From contig NZ_PCOZ01000006.1 in assembly GCF_002979555.1 (NCBI RefSeq), positions 62,001-126,000 on the forward strand: DNA of 64,000 nucleotides, written 5' to 3'. Every line of letters starts with the position of its first letter. The first letter of the stretch is position 1. The translations under genes were made by a program, and so were the position numbers. This document shows positions 34,011-41,943 of this stretch, in pieces. The notes below the pieces were generated by a model that had not been told where the DNA came from, did not search any database, and worked only from the letters and a program-made list of their open reading frames with translations. The stretch comes from Pseudomonas sp. MYb60. GTDB lineage: Bacteria > Pseudomonadota > Gammaproteobacteria > Pseudomonadales > Pseudomonadaceae.

Positions 34011-36950
34011 TCAGCTTAACCCCAGCGCCTGCCAGATTCGCATCACCTGGCGCCGCTCGTCGGCGAACTGATCACCGGCAACCGTCCCCGCCTCGTTTTG
34101 CAAGGCCTGGCGATGCGCAGCGGAACGGTAGGCCTTATACACCTCGCGCAGCAGATGGGCATCGGCGGCGGGCATCAACCCCACCTGCTCCAGGCCTTCC
34201 AGGATGCGGATATTGTCGGTGTAGCGCAGCAACGATGGATGTTGCGCAGACCACGCCAAAGCGGCGTATTGCACCATAAATTCAATATCGACGATACCTC
34301 CGGCGTCCTGCTTGAGGTCGAACAGCGCCGTGGCCTCGAACGCATTGGCGCCAGTGCCGGCCGCCGTGCTCCGGGTGCCCAGGTTGTCGCGCATCTTGGC
34401 GCGCATCTCGCTGACCTCCTGGCGCAGCGTCGCCAGGTCACGTTCGCGCCCCAATACCTTGGCCCGCACCTGCTCGAACGCCTGGCCCACATCCTGGCTG
34501 CCCACCAGCACGCGCGCACGGATCAGGGCCTGATGTTCCCAGGTCCAAGCTTCGTTTTCCTGATAACGCTCAAAGGCGCCCAGCGAACTGACCAGCAGCC
34601 CGGAAGCACCGGACGGTCGCAGGCGCATGTCGACTTCGTACAGTTGGCCGGAGTTGGTCTGAGTGGTCAGCAGGTGAATGATGCGCTGGCCCAGGCGCGT
34701 AAAGAACTGCGCACCGTCGATGGGCTTGGCGCCGTCGGTTTCGGCCTGGGGGTCGCCGTCGTGGATGAACACCAGGTCCAGGTCCGAACCATGGCCCAGT
34801 TCGATGCCGCCGACCTTGCCGTAGCCGACAATGATAAAGCCTGGATCGCACAACGTGCCGTCCAGCCGCTGCGGCGAGCCGTGACGTGCCACGGTCTGGC
34901 GCCAGGCCAGGGCCAGCACTTGTTCAAGAATCGCCTCGGCGAGCCAGGTGAGGTAGTCGCTGACTTTCATCAACGGCAGGCTGCCGGCGATCTCCGACGC
35001 GGCGACACGCAGGCGATGGGCCAGCTTGAAGTGGCGCAGGGCTTCCATCTGCTGTTCAAGGTCATCCTCGGGAATGCGCGTGAGGCGTTCGCGCAATTCG
35101 GCGGCCAACTCCGGGGCCAATGGCGGTTTGAACAGGCGGCCTTCGTTGAGCAATTCGTCCAACAGCAGGGGGAACCGGGTGATTTGTTCGGCGATCCACG
35201 GGCTGGCGGCGCACAGGGTCAACAGGCGACGCAGGGCATCGGGGTTTTCCGTGAGCAGCACCAGGTAAGCCGAACGTCGTGCGACCGCTTCCACCAGCGG
35301 CAACACGCGCTCCAGCACCAGGTCCGGGTTGGCGTGTTCGACGGCCTGGGCCAACAGGCGCGGAATGAACGCATCCAGGCGCTCGCGCCCCAGGCGTTGC
35401 ATGGCGCGCAATTGCGGGCTGCTGCGCAGGCCGGCCAGGGCCTTGAGGGCCTTGGGCGCGTCGGCAAAGCCACCTTCGGCGAGCTGGCGGCAGGCGGCGT
35501 CTTCGTCCTGGGATTCTTCCCACAGCGGCAACCACTCACCGCCCACGACCAATTCGCTTTCTTCGCCTTCCTCTTCATCCGGGTCGGCGATGACCTGGCG
35601 GAAGTGCCAATCCACCCGGCCGCGCCAATGCATCAGGCGCTCATGGAACGCGGCCCAATCGTCGAAGCCGAGCATGAAGGCGATGCGCGCCTGGTCTTCG
35701 GGGCTGTCCGGGAGCATCTGGGTCTGGCGGTCGGCGATCGCCTGGATCGCGTGCTCGGTGTAACGCAGGAATTCATAGCCATCGCGCAGTTCGGCGATCA
35801 CCGCCGGCGGCAGGTAGCCCTGGCCTTCCAGGGTGCCGAGCACCTTGAGCAGCGGGCGCTGTTGCAGGCTGAGGTCACGGCCGCCGTGGATCAACTGGAA
35901 CGCCTGGGCGATGAACTCCACTTCGCGGATGCCACCGGCACCCAGCTTGATGTTGTCGGCCATGCCCTTGCGCCGCACCTCCTGCTGGATCAGCTGCTTC
36001 ATGGTGCGCAACGCTTCGATGGCGGAGAAATCCAGGTAACGCCGATAGACGAACGGGCGCAGCATCTCCAGCAGTTGCGCGCCAGCCACCTGGTCGCCGG
36101 CCACGACGCGGGCCTTGATCATGGCGTAGCGTTCCCAGTCGCGGCCCTGGTCCTGGTAGTACTGCTCCAGCGCATTGAAGCTGAGCACCAGTGAGCCGGA
36201 CGATCCGTAAGGCCGCAGGCGCATGTCGACCCGGAACACAAAGCCATCGACGGTCATCGGGTCGAGGGCCTTGATCAGTTTTTGACCGACACGGATGAAG
36301 AACTCCTGGTTATCCAGCGCTCGCTTCACCCCTACGGTCTCGCCACCTTCGGGGTAGGCGAAGATCAGGTCGATGTCCGACGACAGGTTCAGCTCCACCG
36401 CGCCAAGCTTGCCCATGCCGAGGATGACCATGTGCTGCGCCTCGCCGCTGCGCCGGCCGGTGGGCGTGCCGAACTGCGTGCAATGGCGCTGGTACAGCCA
36501 CTGGTAGGCCTGGTCGATGCTGGCGTCGGCCATGTCCGACAGGTCGCGGCAGGTTTGCACCAGGTCGGCCTGGCGTGTCAGGTCGCGCCAGATGATGCGC
36601 ACCTGCTGGCGGGTACGCTGGCGACGCAGCACGCTGCCCAGCTGTTCTTCTGTTTCAGCCTGTTGCACGGCGCCAGCAATCTGCCCGCACAGCTCGCCGG
36701 GCGCGTAGCCGCGGTCCAGCTCGCCCCAGGCCGCCAGCTCCAGCAACATCAAAGGGTCACGCACACTCTGTTGAATGACGAAATCGCTGGCGGCGCACAC
36801 GCGGGCAAAGTCGGCCCAGCGTTGCGGGGACCACAGGGAAAGTCCATGATCGTCGCCCAGCGCGGCCACCGCGTCACGAAATGACTGCTCGGCCCGACTG
36901 ACGAAAGGCAAGAGAATGGCCGGCATTTGGGCCAGTGTTGGAAGGCTCAT
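34011..36950 (-). CDS. glnE: Bifunctional glutamine synthetase adenylyltransferase/adenylyl-removing enzyme GlnE
   Basis: 979 residues with two nucleotidyltransferase domains in tandem. The N-terminal one, with ILGMGKLGAVELNLSSDIDLI, removes AMP from glutamine synthetase; the C-terminal one, with IVGYGKVGGIELGHGSDLDLV, adds it. Each carries the GxG...DxD metal motif and a following helical domain. It responds to PII and glutamine to set nitrogen assimilation. Divergent from aceE. Length and architecture match the family. Confidence 0.97.
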   Translation of the reverse strand: MSLPTLAQMPAILLPFVSRAEQSFRDAVAALGDDHGLSLWSPQRWADFARVCAASDFVIQQSVRDPLMLLELAAWGELDRGYAPGELCGQIAGAVQQAETEEQLGSVLRRQRTRQQVRIIWRDLTRQADLVQTCRDLSDMADASIDQAYQWLYQRHCTQFGTPTGRRSGEAQHMVILGMGKLGAVELNLSSDIDLIFAYPEGGETVGVKRALDNQEFFIRVGQKLIKALDPMTVDGFVFRVDMRLRPYGSSGSLVLSFNALEQYYQDQGRDWERYAMIKARVVAGDQVAGAQLLEMLRPFVYRRYLDFSAIEALRTMKQLIQQEVRRKGMADNIKLGAGGIREVEFIAQAFQLIHGGRDLSLQQRPLLKVLGTLEGQGYLPPAVIAELRDGYEFLRYTEHAIQAIADRQTQMLPDSPEDQARIAFMLGFDDWAAFHERLMHWRGRVDWHFRQVIADPDEEEGEESELVVGGEWLPLWEESQDEDAACRQLAEGGFADAPKALKALAGLRSSPQLRAMQRLGRERLDAFIPRLLAQAVEHANPDLVLERVLPLVEAVARRSAYLVLLTENPDALRRLLTLCAASPWIAEQITRFPLLLDELLNEGRLFKPPLAPELAAELRERLTRIPEDDLEQQMEALRHFKLAHRLRVAASEIAGSLPLMKVSDYLTWLAEAILEQVLALAWRQTVARHGSPQRLDGTLCDPGFIIVGYGKVGGIELGHGSDLDLVFIHDGDPQAETDGAKPIDGAQFFTRLGQRIIHLLTTQTNSGQLYEVDMRLRPSGASGLLVSSLGAFERYQENEAWTWEHQALIRARVLVGSQDVGQAFEQVRAKVLGRERDLATLRQEVSEMRAKMRDNLGTRSTAAGTGANAFEATALFDLKQDAGGIVDIEFMVQYAALAWSAQHPSLLRYTDNIRILEGLEQVGLMPAADAHLLREVYKAYRSAAHRQALQNEAGTVAGDQFADERRQVMRIWQALGLS

Positions 36951-37156
36951 GGTCTATCCTTGATCGGCGCGTAAATGGCTTGTTGCGGTAAGCGCAAGAA
37001 CCACGCTCGCGGAAGGACTGTCGAACAAAAGTTAGAAATAGCTGAAAATTCATTAATTTTGGCAGGCAACATTAAACTTTTACCTTTTCTTGTTCGCAAA
37101 AAATCAACATTAACGATTATGCTCACCAGCCAGACCGAGCAATCCGCTCAGTCTTG

Positions 37157-37223
37157 TGTAGTTTTACTACTCGTATATACATTCGAAAGGCTGAAATGGC
37201 CGACGATTTGTAGTAAAACTACA
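37157..37223. promoter_or_regulatory. Paired palindromic operators upstream of aceE (GntR/FadR-type consensus)
   Basis: TGTAGT-TTT-ACTACT at 37157-37171 and TGTAGT-AAA-ACTACA at 37209-37223; the second is a perfect palindrome, and 37157-37170 is the exact reverse complement of 37210-37223. The core TAGT-N3-ACTA fits the TNGT-N3-ACNA pattern of FadR-subfamily GntR regulators, which includes PdhR of E. coli. The two sites are 52 bp apart (about five turns). A TATATAC at 37174-37180 next to the first site could be part of the aceE promoter. The rest of the 383-bp glnE-aceE gap is AT-rich with no other feature I can name. Confidence 0.6.
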
Positions 37224-37333
37224 GGACGCCGAAGCAACCTTCGGCCATCCAAGAATTTATGTCGTCTGCCCACAAGGCCAGTCGCAAACTTCAGGCAACC
37301 GATTCTGGTAGCCTTTCCGCCCTGGAGCAAGCC

Positions 37334-39979
37334 ATGCAAGACCTCGATCCCGTCGAAACCCAGGAATGGCTGGACGCCCTGGAATCGGTTCTCGACAAAG
37401 AAGGCGAAGACCGTGCTCACTACCTGATGACCCGTATGGGCGAACTCGCGACCCGCAGCGGCTCGCAATTGCCTTACGCCATCACTACGCCATACCGCAA
37501 CACCATCCCCGTTACCCACGAAGCACGCATGCCTGGCGACCTGTTCATGGAACGCCGCATTCGCTCGCTGGTACGTTGGAACGCCATGGCGATGGTAATG
37601 CGCACGAACTTGAAAGATTCGGACCTGGGCGGTCACATCTCCAGCTTCGCTTCCAGCGCAACCCTGTATGACATCGGCTTCAACTACTTCTTCCAGGCCC
37701 CGACCGACGAACACGGCGGCGACCTGATCTACTTCCAGGGCCACACCTCCCCAGGCGTCTACGCCCGTGCGTTCATGGAAGGCCGCATCACCGAAGACCA
37801 CATGAACAACTTCCGCCAGGAAGTGGACGGTAACGGCCTGTCGTCGTACCCGCACCCTTGGCTGATGCCTGATTTCTGGCAGTTCCCGACCGTTTCCATG
37901 GGTCTGGGTCCAATTCAAGCGATCTACCAGGCACGCTTCATGAAGTACCTGGAAGCCCGTGGCTTCATCCCTGAAGGCAAGCAGAAAGTCTGGTGCTTCC
38001 TGGGCGACGGCGAGTGCGACGAGCCGGAATCCCTGGGCGCCATCTCCCTGGCCGGCCGCGAGAAGCTCGACAACCTGATCTTCGTCATCAACTGCAACCT
38101 GCAGCGCCTCGACGGCCCGGTTCGCGGCAACGGCAAGATCATCCAGGAACTCGAAGGCGTGTTCCGCGGTGCCCAGTGGAACGTGACCAAGGTCATCTGG
38201 GGCCGCTTCTGGGACCCACTGCTGGCCAAGGACGTCGACGGTATCCTGCAACGTCGCATGGACGAAGTCATCGACGGCGAGTACCAGAACTACAAGGCCA
38301 AAGACGGCGCGTTCGTCCGTGAACACTTCTTCAACACGCCTGAACTCAAGGCCATGGTTGCAGACCTGTCCGATGACGAGATCTGGAAACTCAACCGTGG
38401 CGGCCACGACCCGTACAAGGTCTATGCGGCTTATCACGAAGCGGTCAACCACAAAGAACAACCGACCGTCATCCTGGCCAAGACCATCAAGGGTTATGGC
38501 ACCGGTGCGGGCGAAGCGAAGAACACTGCGCACAACACCAAGAAAGTCGATGTCGACAGCCTGAAGTTGTTCCGCGACCGCTTCGACATTCCGGTCAAGG
38601 ACGAAGAGCTGGAGAACCTGCCGTTCTTCAAGCCAGAGCCGAACAGCGCCGAAGCCCGTTACCTGGCCGAGCGCCGCGCCGCACTGGGTGGTTTCGTGCC
38701 ACAGCGTCGCGCCAACAGCTTCAGCGTACCGACGCCAGACCTGAGCACCCTCAAGGCTATCCTCGATGGCTCGGGCGACCGTGAAATCTCCACCACCATG
38801 GCTTTCGTGCGCATCCTCGCGCAGCTGGTCAAGGACAAGGACATCGGCCCGCGCATCGTACCGATCATCCCGGACGAAGCCCGTACCTTCGGTATGGAAG
38901 GCATGTTCCGTCAGTTGGGCATCTACTCCTCCGTCGGCCAGCTCTACGAGCCAGTCGATAAAGACCAGGTGATGTTCTACAAGGAAGACAAGAAGGGCCA
39001 GATCCTCGAAGAAGGCATCAACGAAGCGGGCGCCATGAGCTCCTTCATCGCTGCCGGTACTTCGTACTCCAGCCACAACCAGCCGATGCTGCCGTTCTAC
39101 ATCTTCTACTCGATGTTCGGCTTCCAGCGCATTGGCGACCTGGCCTGGGCTGCAGGCGACAGCCGTACCCGTGGCTTCCTGATCGGCGGCACCGCCGGCC
39201 GGACCACGCTGAACGGCGAAGGCCTGCAACACGAAGACGGTCACAGCCACATCCTGGCTGCCACCATCCCGAACTGCCGCACCTTTGATCCAACCTACGG
39301 CTATGAGCTGGCGGTGATCATCCAGGACGGCATGAAGAAGATGACCGAAGAGCAGCAGGACGTTTTCTACTACATCACCGTGATGAACGAGTCCTACCAG
39401 CAGCCTGCAATGCCGGCTGGCGTGGAAGAAGGCATCATCAAGGGCATGTACCTGCTCGAAGAAGACACCAAGGAAGCGGCACACCACGTACAGCTGATGG
39501 GCTCCGGCACCATCCTGCGTGAAGTGCGCGAAGCGGCGAAGATCCTGCGTGAAGAGTTCAACGTTGGCGCTGACGTGTGGAGCGTTACCAGCTTCAACGA
39601 ACTGCGTCGCGACGGCCTGGCCGTAGAGCGTCACAACCGCCTGCACCCTGGCCAGAAGCCACAGCTCACCTTCGTTGAAGAGTGCCTGAATGGCCGTAAA
39701 GGTCCGGTGATCGCATCGACCGACTACATGAAACTGTTTGCTGAACAAATTCGCCAGTGGGTCCCGTCCAAGGAATTCAAAGTCCTGGGCACCGACGGTT
39801 TCGGCCGCAGTGACAGCCGCAAGAAGCTGCGTCACTTCTTCGAAGTTGACCGTCACTTTGTGGTGTTGGCAGCCTTGGAAGCCTTGGCTGACCGTGGTGA
39901 GATCGAACCTAAGGTGGTAGCAGACGCTATCGTCAAGTTCGGGATCAACCCGGAAAAACGCAACCCACTGGACTGCTGA
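37334..39979 (+). CDS. aceE: Pyruvate dehydrogenase E1 component AceE
   Basis: 881 residues from the ATG at 37334, which has GGAG six bases upstream and gives the usual MQDLDPVETQEWLDALES start; in-frame ATG at 37259 would add 25 unsupported residues. It is the homodimeric, thiamine-diphosphate-dependent E1: the GDGECDEPESLGAI region followed by FVINCNLQRLDGPV is the ThDP/Mg motif (GDG...N). It decarboxylates pyruvate and acetylates the lipoyl group of AceF, encoded 11 bp downstream. Palindromic operators lie 111-177 bp upstream of the start. Confidence 0.97.
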   Translation: MQDLDPVETQEWLDALESVLDKEGEDRAHYLMTRMGELATRSGSQLPYAITTPYRNTIPVTHEARMPGDLFMERRIRSLVRWNAMAMVMRTNLKDSDLGGHISSFASSATLYDIGFNYFFQAPTDEHGGDLIYFQGHTSPGVYARAFMEGRITEDHMNNFRQEVDGNGLSSYPHPWLMPDFWQFPTVSMGLGPIQAIYQARFMKYLEARGFIPEGKQKVWCFLGDGECDEPESLGAISLAGREKLDNLIFVINCNLQRLDGPVRGNGKIIQELEGVFRGAQWNVTKVIWGRFWDPLLAKDVDGILQRRMDEVIDGEYQNYKAKDGAFVREHFFNTPELKAMVADLSDDEIWKLNRGGHDPYKVYAAYHEAVNHKEQPTVILAKTIKGYGTGAGEAKNTAHNTKKVDVDSLKLFRDRFDIPVKDEELENLPFFKPEPNSAEARYLAERRAALGGFVPQRRANSFSVPTPDLSTLKAILDGSGDREISTTMAFVRILAQLVKDKDIGPRIVPIIPDEARTFGMEGMFRQLGIYSSVGQLYEPVDKDQVMFYKEDKKGQILEEGINEAGAMSSFIAAGTSYSSHNQPMLPFYIFYSMFGFQRIGDLAWAAGDSRTRGFLIGGTAGRTTLNGEGLQHEDGHSHILAATIPNCRTFDPTYGYELAVIIQDGMKKMTEEQQDVFYYITVMNESYQQPAMPAGVEEGIIKGMYLLEEDTKEAAHHVQLMGSGTILREVREAAKILREEFNVGADVWSVTSFNELRRDGLAVERHNRLHPGQKPQLTFVEECLNGRKGPVIASTDYMKLFAEQIRQWVPSKEFKVLGTDGFGRSDSRKKLRHFFEVDRHFVVLAALEALADRGEIEPKVVADAIVKFGINPEKRNPLDC

Positions 39980-39990
39980 GGAGATTTTTT

Positions 39991-41646
39991 GTGAGCGAAC
40001 TCATTCGCGTACCTGACATCGGCAGCGGTGAAGGTGAAGTAATCGAGCTGTTTGTGAAGGTCGGCGACACCGTCGAAGCCGACCAGAGCATCCTGACCCT
40101 GGAGTCGGACAAGGCGAGCATGGAAATCCCTGCTCCCAAGGCCGGCGTGGTCAAGAGCCTGAAAGTGAAGCTGGGCGACCGCCTGAAAGAAGGCGACGAA
40201 CTGCTGGAGCTGGAAATCGAAGGCGCCGCTGATGCGGCCCCTGCGGCGGCTCCTGCTGCCGCTGCTGCACCTGCGCCTGCGCCTGCGCCTGCTGAAAAGC
40301 CTGCTGCTGCCGAGGCCCCAGCGGCCCCGGCTGCTGCGCCGGCTGCAGCCTCTGTTCAGGACATTCATGTCCCGGACATCGGCTCATCGGGCAAGGCCAA
40401 GATCATCGAGCTGCTGGTCAAGGTTGGCGACACCGTCGAAGCCGACCAATCGCTGATCACCCTGGAGTCCGACAAGGCCTCCATGGAAATCCCTTCGCCG
40501 GCTGCCGGCGTGGTGGAAAGCATTGCGGTCAAGCTGGAAGATGAAGTCGGCACTGGCGACTTCATCCTCAAGCTGAAGGTACAAGGCGCTGCACCTGCTG
40601 CTGCGCCAGCACCGGCCGCCGCTCCAGCCGCCAAGGCTGAAGCTGCACCGGCTGCCGCCGCACCTGCGCCTGCTGCAAAAGCCGAGGCCGCTGCAGCCCC
40701 TGCTGCTGCCGCACCTGCGCCAAGCGGCGCCAAGGTTCACGCCGGCCCCGCCGTGCGTCAGCTGGCCCGTGAGTTCGGCGTTGAGCTGAACGCTGTATCG
40801 GCCACCGGCCCACACGGTCGCGTGCTGAAAGAAGACGTGCAGGTCTACGTCAAGGCCATGATGCAGAAAGCCAAGGAAGCTCCGGCTGCCGGCGGCGCTA
40901 CTGGCGGTTCGGGCATTCCGCCGATCCGCACCGTGGACTTCAGCCGCTTCGGCGAAACCGAAGAAGTGCCGATGACCCGCCTGATGCAAATCGGCGCGTC
41001 GAGCCTGCACGCCAGCTGGCTGAACATTCCGCACGTGACCCAGTTCGACCAGGCCGACATTACCGACCTGGAAGCTTTCCGCGTTGCGCAGAAAGCCGTC
41101 GCCGAAAAGGCCGGCGTGAAACTGACCGTGCTGCCACTGCTGCTCAAGGCCTGTGCCCACCTGCTCAAGGAACTGCCGGACTTCAACAGCTCGCTGGCGC
41201 CAAGCGGCAAGGCGATCATTCGCAAGAAGTACGTGCACATCGGCTTCGCGGTAGACACCCCTGAAGGCCTGTTGGTACCGGTCATCAAGAACGTCGACCA
41301 GAAGAGCCTGCTGCAACTCGCTGCCGAAGCGGCTGCGCTGGCTGCCAAGGCCCGCGACAAGAAGCTCACCGCCGACGATATGCAAGGCGCTTGCTTCACG
41401 ATCTCCAGCCTCGGTCACATTGGCGGTACTGGCTTCACGCCAATCGTCAATGCGCCGGAAGTGGCGATCCTGGGCGTGTCCAAAGCGACCATCCAGCCGG
41501 TCTGGGACGGTAAAGCATTCCAGCCGAAGCTGATGCTGCCACTGTCGCTGTCCTACGATCACCGTGTGATCAACGGCGCCGCTGCTGCACGCTTCACGCA
41601 GCGTCTGAGCCAACTGCTCAACGACATCCGCACCATCCTGCTGTAA
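39991..41646 (+). CDS. aceF: Pyruvate dehydrogenase E2 component (dihydrolipoamide acetyltransferase) AceF
   Basis: 551 residues from a GTG start with GAGGAGA at 39978-39984. Two lipoyl domains (~2-75 with Lys41, ~124-196 with Lys162, both in ESDKASMEIP), each followed by long Ala/Pro-rich flexible linkers, then the E1/E3-binding domain (~245-285, VRQLAREFGVELNAVSATGPHG), then the catalytic domain ending SYDHRVINGAAAARF with His524. Asn528 stands where many E2s have Asp in HxxxDG; I recall Asn in related pseudomonad and Azotobacter enzymes. Forms the core of the complex; cytoplasmic. Followed by two terminators. Confidence 0.97.
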   Translation: MSELIRVPDIGSGEGEVIELFVKVGDTVEADQSILTLESDKASMEIPAPKAGVVKSLKVKLGDRLKEGDELLELEIEGAADAAPAAAPAAAAAPAPAPAPAEKPAAAEAPAAPAAAPAAASVQDIHVPDIGSSGKAKIIELLVKVGDTVEADQSLITLESDKASMEIPSPAAGVVESIAVKLEDEVGTGDFILKLKVQGAAPAAAPAPAAAPAAKAEAAPAAAAPAPAAKAEAAAAPAAAAPAPSGAKVHAGPAVRQLAREFGVELNAVSATGPHGRVLKEDVQVYVKAMMQKAKEAPAAGGATGGSGIPPIRTVDFSRFGETEEVPMTRLMQIGASSLHASWLNIPHVTQFDQADITDLEAFRVAQKAVAEKAGVKLTVLPLLLKACAHLLKELPDFNSSLAPSGKAIIRKKYVHIGFAVDTPEGLLVPVIKNVDQKSLLQLAAEAAALAAKARDKKLTADDMQGACFTISSLGHIGGTGFTPIVNAPEVAILGVSKATIQPVWDGKAFQPKLMLPLSLSYDHRVINGAAAARFTQRLSQLLNDIRTILL

Positions 41647-41655
41647 GCCACAACG

Positions 41656-41679
41656 GGCCTCCCTCTCAACAGGGAGGCC
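41656..41679 (+). terminator. Hairpin after aceF (first)
   Basis: GGCCTCCCT-CTCAAC-AGGGAGGCC: perfect 9-bp stem, 6-nt loop, starting 9 bases after the aceF stop, followed by TGGTTG rather than a T-run. Confidence 0.6.
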
Positions 41680-41718
41680 TGGTTGCACTGATTTCCGAGC
41701 GCCACGCTCGTACCTCAA

Positions 41719-41744
41719 CCCCGCCTCTTGGCGGGGCTTTTTTT
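41719..41744 (+). terminator. Rho-independent terminator of aceEF
   Basis: CCCCGCC-TCTT-GGCGGGG stem-loop followed by CTTTTTTTATA, a textbook intrinsic terminator. Confidence 0.9.
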
Positions 41745-41787
41745 ATATACACGCAGAACAGGTTTGTACACCTTCCATCAGCCCTCC

Positions 41788-41814
41788 TACAGAAATCCCC
41801 CGCGCGGCCGATAA
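41788..41814 (+). promoter_or_regulatory. Sigma-28 (FliA)-type promoter candidate for dipA
   Basis: TACA-N15-GCCGATAA: the -10 element is the exact FliA consensus and the -35 (TAAA consensus) has one mismatch at the exact spacing. It lies 130 bp upstream of the dipA start, within the 199-bp gap after the aceEF terminator, in which I see no other element. Confidence 0.55.
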
Positions 41815-41943
41815 CCCCCTTATAGCACTTAGCCTTCATCCTCTCTTGTCAGCCCGCGCCGCATGATGCAACCTTGCCGCAGGCAACAGAAAAGAGGGCG
41901 TGAGCCCCGGCGCCGTGCGCGTTATTTCAAGTGAGTTCCCCCC

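Noticed and set aside
34098..36194. 698-codon open frame antisense to glnE
   Set aside because: Shadow of glnE, whose two nucleotidyltransferase domains are unmistakable.
37148..39856. 902-codon open frame antisense to aceE
   Set aside because: It mirrors the highly codon-biased aceE gene in a complementary frame; its product has no recognisable domain and aceE is certain.
40217..40735. Alanine/proline-rich repeats as a possible repeat array
   Set aside because: These are the flexible linkers between the lipoyl domains of AceF, normal for the family.
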